A model generated the notes under the pieces. It saw nothing but the letters and a program-made list of their open reading frames with translations, searched no databases and was not told where the DNA came from. From Jannaschia sp. Os4 (GTDB lineage: Bacteria > Pseudomonadota > Alphaproteobacteria > Rhodobacterales > Rhodobacteraceae), in NCBI RefSeq assembly GCF_016820245.1, contig NZ_JAFCAR010000004.1:186001-250000 (forward strand): a stretch of DNA of 64,000 nt, written 5' to 3'. Positions within the stretch are counted from its first letter, which is position 1. Every line of letters starts with the position of its first letter. The position numbers and the translations under genes were made by a program. Below are positions 59,410 to 64,000 of this stretch, in pieces.

Positions 59410-60233
59410 CGGGTGACGACGACCACGTCGGCGGCCATCGGGAGCGGCAGCGCGCCGAAGCTCTCGATCACCAAGAGCAGGAGCGCCGCGCCCAGCATCG
59501 CGTCGAACCGGTCGAACAGCCCCCCGTGGCCCGGCAGGAGGTTCGACGAGTCCTTGACGCCCATCTTCCGCTTCACGGCGCTCTCGGCGATGTCGCCCAT
59601 CTGCGCCATCATGGCGAGGGCGACCGAGATCCCGATCAGCTGCACCCCTCCCCCGAGCCAGACCACCCAGATCACGCCGACGATCGCCGCCCCGACCCAG
59701 CCCGCGACGGTCCCGCTCCACGTCTTCTTGGGGGATACCTTGGGCCAGAACTTCGGTCCGCCCAGCATCCGGCCGGCGAAGTATCCCATGACGTCCGAGG
59801 CGACGACGACGAGGACGAGCCAGAGCATCGCGCGCCACCCGAAATCGGTCATGTGCACGGTGAGCGAGACCCCCGCGAGGACGATCGCCACGGCGAAGCC
59901 GAGGAAGATGCGGCGATGCACGCGCATCAGGGCGATGCCCGCCATCGGCACCGCCATCAGCAGCGGCAGGCCGATCCCGAGCGGCAGCAGCGACGCGGCC
60001 AGCACGGCACCGCCGCCGAGCCCGCCGAGCGCGAGCGATCGGCGCCCCGCCCCCAGCATCGTCGCGAGCTCCCAGAGCATGACCGCCACGCAGACCGAGA
60101 TCAGCAGCGCGAAGGTCAGCGTCCCACCCCAGACGGCGACCACGCCGATGCCCATAAGGAACGCCGCCGTCCCCACCCGCGGCGCGAGGTCCGCGAACTG
60201 GCCGCGCACCTTGGGGCGGAGCGCTTCGCTCAC
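59406..60233 (-). CDS. cdsA: Phosphatidate cytidylyltransferase
   Basis: The 275-residue polytopic membrane enzyme makes CDP-diacylglycerol. The signature SDVMGYFAGRMLGGPKFWP and SPKKTWSGTVAGWVG is intact near residues 140-170, with seven to eight helices around it. It overlaps uppS by 4 nt. Confidence 0.95.
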   Translation of the reverse strand: MSEALRPKVRGQFADLAPRVGTAAFLMGIGVVAVWGGTLTFALLISVCVAVMLWELATMLGAGRRSLALGGLGGGAVLAASLLPLGIGLPLLMAVPMAGIALMRVHRRIFLGFAVAIVLAGVSLTVHMTDFGWRAMLWLVLVVVASDVMGYFAGRMLGGPKFWPKVSPKKTWSGTVAGWVGAAIVGVIWVVWLGGGVQLIGISVALAMMAQMGDIAESAVKRKMGVKDSSNLLPGHGGLFDRFDAMLGAALLLLVIESFGALPLPMAADVVVVTR

Positions 60234-60937
60234 GCGGCGCCGAACCGGCGGCTGCGGCTTCCGAAGCGGCCGAGGATCTCCGCGAAGGTGTCGGGGGTGA
60301 AGTCCGGCCAGAGCGTGTCGACGAACTCGTACTCGCTATAGGCCGACTGCCAGAGCAGGAAATTGGAGATGCGCGCCTCGCCGGAGGTGCGGATCACGAG
60401 GTCCGGGTCCGGCAGCACGTGGGTGTCGAGGTAGCGGGGCAGCGTCTCGTCCGTGATCTCCTCGGGCGACAGCTTCCCCGCCGCCACGTCGCGCGCGAGC
60501 CGCTTGGTCGCGCGCGCCACTTCGTCGCGCCCGCCGTAGTTGATCGCGATCGTAAGGTTGAGCCGCGTGTTGTGCGCCGTGCGCGCCTCCAGCTCCGCCA
60601 TCAGGCGCTGGAGCACCGGCTCCAGACGGACGCGGTCGCCGATGAAGCGGACGCAGACGCCCGCCTCCTCCAGCCCCTTGGCCTCCGACTCGAGATGCTG
60701 GCGGAACAGCTTCATCAGCCCCGCCACCTCGATCTGGGTGCGCTTCCAGTTCTCCGTCGAGAAGGCGAACACCGTCAGGTACTCCACCCCGAGGCCGGGG
60801 CACGCCTCGACGACCTGCCGGAGGCGCTTGCCGCCGGCGCGGTGGCCCAGCAGGCGGGGGCGGCCCCTCTGCTGCGCCCACCTCCCGTTCCCGTCCATGA
60901 TGATCGCCACGTGCCGTGGCGTCCCCTGCTCGCTCAT
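60230..60937 (-). CDS. uppS: Undecaprenyl diphosphate synthase
   Basis: The 235-residue cis-prenyltransferase supplies the lipid carrier for peptidoglycan and polysaccharides. AIIMDGNGRWAQQRG with the catalytic Asp, FAFSTENWKR, and LVIRTSGEARISNFLLWQSAYSE (in pieces) are its motifs. ATG at 60937, 24 bp after frr. Confidence 0.96.
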   Translation of the reverse strand: MSEQGTPRHVAIIMDGNGRWAQQRGRPRLLGHRAGGKRLRQVVEACPGLGVEYLTVFAFSTENWKRTQIEVAGLMKLFRQHLESEAKGLEEAGVCVRFIGDRVRLEPVLQRLMAELEARTAHNTRLNLTIAINYGGRDEVARATKRLARDVAAGKLSPEEITDETLPRYLDTHVLPDPDLVIRTSGEARISNFLLWQSAYSEYEFVDTLWPDFTPDTFAEILGRFGSRSRRFGAA

Positions 60938-60960
60938 CGTCGCCCCCTCAAGGCTGGCGC

Positions 60961-61515
60961 CTAGACCTGCATGATCTCCGCCTGCTTGGTCTCCAGCGCA
61001 TCGTCGACCGCCTTGATGTGGGCGTCGGTCATCGTCTGGACCTCGTCTTCCCACATCTTCCGCTCGTCGTCGGGAATGTCGGCCTTCTTGATCTTCTCCA
61101 TGCCGTCGCGCCGCACGTTGCGGATGCCCACGCGCGCGCTCTCGGCATACTGGCCCGCCACCTTGGTCAGGTCGCGCCGCCGCTCCTCGTTCAGTTCCGG
61201 GATCGGCAACATGATGATCGTGCCGTTGAGCTGCGGGTTGATGCCGAGGCCCGACTCCCGGATCGCCTTCTCGACCTTTCCCACCAGCGACTTGTCCCAG
61301 ACGTTGACCGTCACCATCCGGGGCTCGGGCACGTTCACCGTGCCGACCTGGTTGATCGGCGTCGGCGCGCCGTAGGCGTCGACCATCACCGGCTCCAGCA
61401 TGGAGGCCGAGGCGCGGCCGGTGCGAAGCGACGCGAACTCGGTCCGCAGGTTCGCCAGCGCCCCGTCCATGCGGCGCTGCAGATCGTCGGTGTCGAGTTC
61501 GAACTCGTCGGCCAT
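60961..61515 (-). CDS. frr: Ribosome recycling factor
   Basis: The 184-residue protein separates ribosomal subunits after termination together with [23 protein letters not shown] and ISTVN-like [20 protein letters not shown] are typical, and the helical C-terminus ends QAEIMQV. ATG at 61515 with GGGAG upstream. In most bacteria pyrH precedes frr; here a secreted protease gene does. Confidence 0.96.
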   Translation of the reverse strand: MADEFELDTDDLQRRMDGALANLRTEFASLRTGRASASMLEPVMVDAYGAPTPINQVGTVNVPEPRMVTVNVWDKSLVGKVEKAIRESGLGINPQLNGTIIMLPIPELNEERRRDLTKVAGQYAESARVGIRNVRRDGMEKIKKADIPDDERKMWEDEVQTMTDAHIKAVDDALETKQAEIMQV

Positions 61516-61601
61516 CGCGTGGGACTCCCGGTGCTTTGCGGCGCTATAGCCGCCCCCGCGCCGGAGCGGAAGCGCGCCGCGCGGGGCGGCGCGCGTGCCG
61601 G

Positions 61602-64000
61602 TCAGAAGAGGAACTCGCCCTCCAACAGCGTGAGGGCGTTCACCCCTTCGAGGGTGAGACGGTCGTCGCCGACGGTGATCCACGCATCGGCATCGTCGCC
61701 CTGCACGTGGTTCTGCATGAGGTCGTCGTAGTCGGCGATGCCCGCGACCCGGGACAGGTCGATGACGTCGGCACCGGTCCGGAAGTCCCTGACGACGTCG
61801 CGCCCGAACCCGTCGGAGAAGACGAATATGTCCTCCCCCGCCCCGCCGACGAGCGTGTCCTGCCCCCCGCCGCCGAAGAGGGTGTCCGCGCCCGCGTCTC
61901 CCCGCAGCACGTCGTTCCCGTCCTCGCCGTAGATCCGGTCGTCGCCCTCGTCGCCGCGAAGGGTGTCGCCGCGGTCGCCGCCGTACATCCGGTCGTCGCC
62001 CTCGCCGCCGCGCAGGGAATCCTTCCCCCCCCGACCGATCAGGTGGTCCGCGCCCTCCGAGCCGTAGATCACGTCGTCCCCGCCCCCGCCGTCGAGGCGG
62101 TCGTCGCCGGATCCGCCGGTCAGGCGATCGTCGCCCGATCCGCCGTTCAGCCGGTCGTCCCCGCCCCCGCCGGAGAGCGTGTCCGCGCCGGAGTCCCCGT
62201 TGAGCGTGTCGATCCCGCCGTTGCCGACGACCCGGTCGTCGCCGGAGCCTCCACGCGCCCGGTCGTCCCCCGCGCCCCCGGCGAGGTCGTCGTCGTCGCG
62301 GCCCCCGCTCATCCAGTCGTCCCCGAGGCCGCCGTCGAGCGCGTCGGCGTCATGCCCGCCGATCAGGCGGTCGTCGCCCGCGCCGCCGAGCAGATCGTCC
62401 TCGCCGGAATCCCCGCGGATCGTGTCCGCGCCGTCGCCGCCATGAAGGACGTCGTCGTCGGCGCCGCCCCGCAGCGAGTCCGCGTCCGCGCCGCCGTCGA
62501 CGGTGTCGTCCCCATGCCCGCCCTTCAGCGAGTCGCCGGCCGCGCCGCCGAAGAGAATGTCGTCCCCCCGGCCGCCGTCCATCCGGTCCTCGCCGCGCAT
62601 CCCGTGCATCTCCTCGTCCCGGCCCGTGCCGACGACGTCGTCCGCCCCGTCCGACAGGACGATCCCCTCGATCCGCCCGGACAGCTGCAGGACGTCCGCC
62701 TCGCCCGCGAAGGCGACCGTTCCCGCCGCGAGGTCCGCCGTGATCGCCGCCGCGCCCATCGCCGCGAAGTTGAGCCAGTCGGTCCCGCCGTTCGTGTCGG
62801 ACACGAAGCGACGCCCGGCCTCGACGTCGATCAGGTCGAACAGGTCTTGGGTGAAGGTGTAGACGTCGTCGTCGTCGGACCGCGCCCCGAAGAAGTCGAG
62901 CGACACCTCGCGCACCGTCCCCGAATCCGAGGCGTACCCGTCATCGAACCGCACCGACCACGTGCCCGCGCTCGACATCCCGCGCGCCAGCTCGACGGTG
63001 AAGGTCCACTCGAAGCCGGATTGCATGAAGCCGAAGCTCGGCTCGTAGGTGTAGCCGTAGGGGTCGTTCGGATCCTCCACCTCGACGTATTGCGCCTCCT
63101 CGAGAAACAGCGGCACCTCGGTCCCGTCCGGGGCGACGAGGGAGATCGTCACGTCCCCCGAGAACGAATGCTCGAGGGACACGGTCACCGCGATCGTCTC
63201 GATCTCGATGTCCTCAGAGACCGCGATGTCGACCTCGGCCGCGCCCGTGTCGTCGAAGTCCGACGCGATGGGCCCGCTCGTTTTGGAGACCGACCGCTCG
63301 TTCGCGGAGGTCAGCGCCGCCCCGTGCATCGTCGTCCACATCTCCGCCATGCGGACCGCGGCGAAGGCGTCGACCATCCCGTAGCCGTAGGAGAGATGCG
63401 CCGTCATCCCCCCGCCGTTCCAGGTCGTGGCGCCGTTGGCCGCCCATTCCCCGACCTCGAACCCCGCCGCGCCCCCCCCGAAGGCGGAGCCGGTCTGGAC
63501 TGCGGAGGCCGCGAGGATGTTCTTCACGTCCCGCCATCCGAGGCCGGCGTTGGCTTCGAGCATCAGCGCCACGACGCCCGAGGTGATGGGCGTCGACGCG
63601 GAGGTGCCGCCGAAGTTCTGCGTGTAGTCGCCGCTGGCGCCGGACCCCGCCGCGTAGCCGTCCGCGCCGGTCAGGTCCGTCGTGACGCTCGCGGCCGGCG
63701 CGGCCACGAGGATCGAGGCCCCCCAGTTGGAGTAGTCGGCCACGTCGCCGTAGAAATCGGTCGCCGCGATGGAGAGCGTGAACCGGGAGGCGTTCATCCC
63801 GTCCGCCGAGGCGTTCGACGCGTCGTTGCCCGCCGCCTGCAGGATCACCGTGCCGAGCCCGTCGCGGCCCGTGGCGACCACGTCGCCGTAGATGGCCACC
63901 TCCCCGCTGATCTGGCTGCCGGCGTCGGACAGGTTCTGGTAGTCGTCGTAGTTCGGGACGTAGCCCCACGAGTTGTTCATGACGTCGTAGTTCGCGGCGT
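61602..64000 (-). CDS. Subtilisin-like (S8) serine protease with P domain and RTX repeats, N-terminus missing
   Basis: The frame is open to the window edge, so at least about 798 C-terminal residues are seen. NNSWG at the visible start contains the oxyanion Asn region, and [18 protein letters not shown] holds the catalytic Ser; Asp and His lie beyond the edge. A proprotein-convertase P domain follows ([37 protein letters not shown]). Then come 30 nonapeptide RTX repeats (61821-62630) and a T1SS-like C-terminus ([15 protein letters not shown], ending EFLF). It should be a calcium-folded, secreted protease. It is on the frr strand but 86 bp upstream of it. Confidence 0.9.
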   Translation of the reverse strand, partial: AANYDVMNNSWGYVPNYDDYQNLSDAGSQISGEVAIYGDVVATGRDGLGTVILQAAGNDASNASADGMNASRFTLSIAATDFYGDVADYSNWGASILVAAPAASVTTDLTGADGYAAGSGASGDYTQNFGGTSASTPITSGVVALMLEANAGLGWRDVKNILAASAVQTGSAFGGGAAGFEVGEWAANGATTWNGGGMTAHLSYGYGMVDAFAAVRMAEMWTTMHGAALTSANERSVSKTSGPIASDFDDTGAAEVDIAVSEDIEIETIAVTVSLEHSFSGDVTISLVAPDGTEVPLFLEEAQYVEVEDPNDPYGYTYEPSFGFMQSGFEWTFTVELARGMSSAGTWSVRFDDGYASDSGTVREVSLDFFGARSDDDDVYTFTQDLFDLIDVEAGRRFVSDTNGGTDWLNFAAMGAAAITADLAAGTVAFAGEADVLQLSGRIEGIVLSDGADDVVGTGRDEEMHGMRGEDRMDGGRGDDILFGGAAGDSLKGGHGDDTVDGGADADSLRGGADDDVLHGGDGADTIRGDSGEDDLLGGAGDDRLIGGHDADALDGGLGDDWMSGGRDDDDLAGGAGDDRARGGSGDDRVVGNGGIDTLNGDSGADTLSGGGGDDRLNGGSGDDRLTGGSGDDRLDGGGGDDVIYGSEGADHLIGRGGKDSLRGGEGDDRMYGGDRGDTLRGDEGDDRIYGEDGNDVLRGDAGADTLFGGGGQDTLVGGAGEDIFVFSDGFGRDVVRDFRTGADVIDLSRVAGIADYDDLMQNHVQGDDADAWITVGDDRLTLEGVNALTLLEGEFLF
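61821..62630 (-). repeat. RTX array of 30 tandem nonapeptide codon blocks
   Basis: 810 bp code for 30 consecutive nine-residue units of the type GGxGxDxLx, counted from GTGRDEEMH to GGAGEDIFV without interruption. Individual units vary (e.g. [18 protein letters not shown]), but the periodicity of 27 bp is strict. Such units form a calcium-bound parallel beta-roll. Confidence 0.93.

Noticed and set aside
61821-62630. 27-bp periodic repeats considered as a CRISPR-like or minisatellite array
   Set aside because: The period equals nine codons in frame with a protease gene and codes for RTX nonapeptides; there are no constant repeats with variable spacers.

Overview
The window comes from the chromosome of a very G+C-rich alphaproteobacterium, most likely of the order Rhodobacterales. 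I infer this from the Gly-betaine-type GcvT oxidoreductases, the iscR-suf locus whose IscR lacks the three cluster cysteines, olsBA, cckA/chpT, a GTTC-N7-GTTC LexA box before recA, and many RTX/Hint-type secreted proteins. No genus can be named from the sequence alone. Genes are tightly packed. Most same-strand neighbours overlap by GTGA/ATGA, and four convergent pairs share a CTAG stop. No phage, insertion sequence, integron, CRISPR array or restriction/defence cassette is visible; this is ordinary core chromosome with a few unusual genes set in it.

Layout. 1-4.6 kb: two tandem FAD/GcvT oxidoreductases (dimethylglycine/sarcosine dehydrogenase-like; the first is cut by the window edge), closed by a pair of identical-arm palindromes. 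4.7-10.3 kb: M32 carboxypeptidase, heme A synthase, TrmJ, a ThiE-like protein and the ornithine-lipid pair olsB-olsA. 10.4-16.9 kb: DUF3553, ChpT, gamma-carbonic anhydrase, gmk, YicC, a PAS_5-like protein, class II DAHP synthase, a GlxA/GbdR-type regulator and a small conserved protein. 16.9-20.1 kb: glnE and a YbaK-type deacylase. 20.1-28.5 kb: a Suf Fe-S operon (iscR, NifS-type desulfurase, sufB, three small genes, sufC, sufD, two Yip1-like genes, sufS). 28.6-33.3 kb: hydrolase/HD-domain gene group, an EF-hand protein and a sialate O-acetylesterase-Hint chimera. 33.4-40.8 kb: flavodoxin, icd, a HEXXH protein, YitT/SMR/cupin, alaS and divergent alaE. 41-49 kb: recA with LexA box, a sulfotransferase-like gene, cckA with a CtrA box, rsmB, guaB, a 53-codon gene, coaD and rlmE. 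49.9 kb: tRNA-Arg(CCG). 50-61.5 kb: the envelope block frr-uppS-cdsA-dxr-rseP-(54 aa membrane protein)-bamA-skp-fabZ-lpxA-lpxI-lpxB, all on the minus strand. 61.6-64 kb: a subtilisin-like protease with P domain and 30 RTX nonapeptides, cut by the window edge.

Functional links. CckA and ChpT are both here, two members of the CckA-ChpT-CtrA relay, and cckA is preceded by a perfect TTAA-N7-TTAA site. The Suf locus carries both classes of cysteine desulfurase. The envelope block couples isoprenoid, phospholipid, lipid A and outer-membrane protein assembly.

The observations most worth a second look are the esterase-Hint fusion, the proline-rich insertion in LpxI, the short low-G+C patch bounded by 11-bp repeats inside the NifS-type gene, the IscR without cluster cysteines, and two previously easy-to-miss small genes (53 and 54 aa), one with its Shine-Dalgarno sequence locked in a hairpin.
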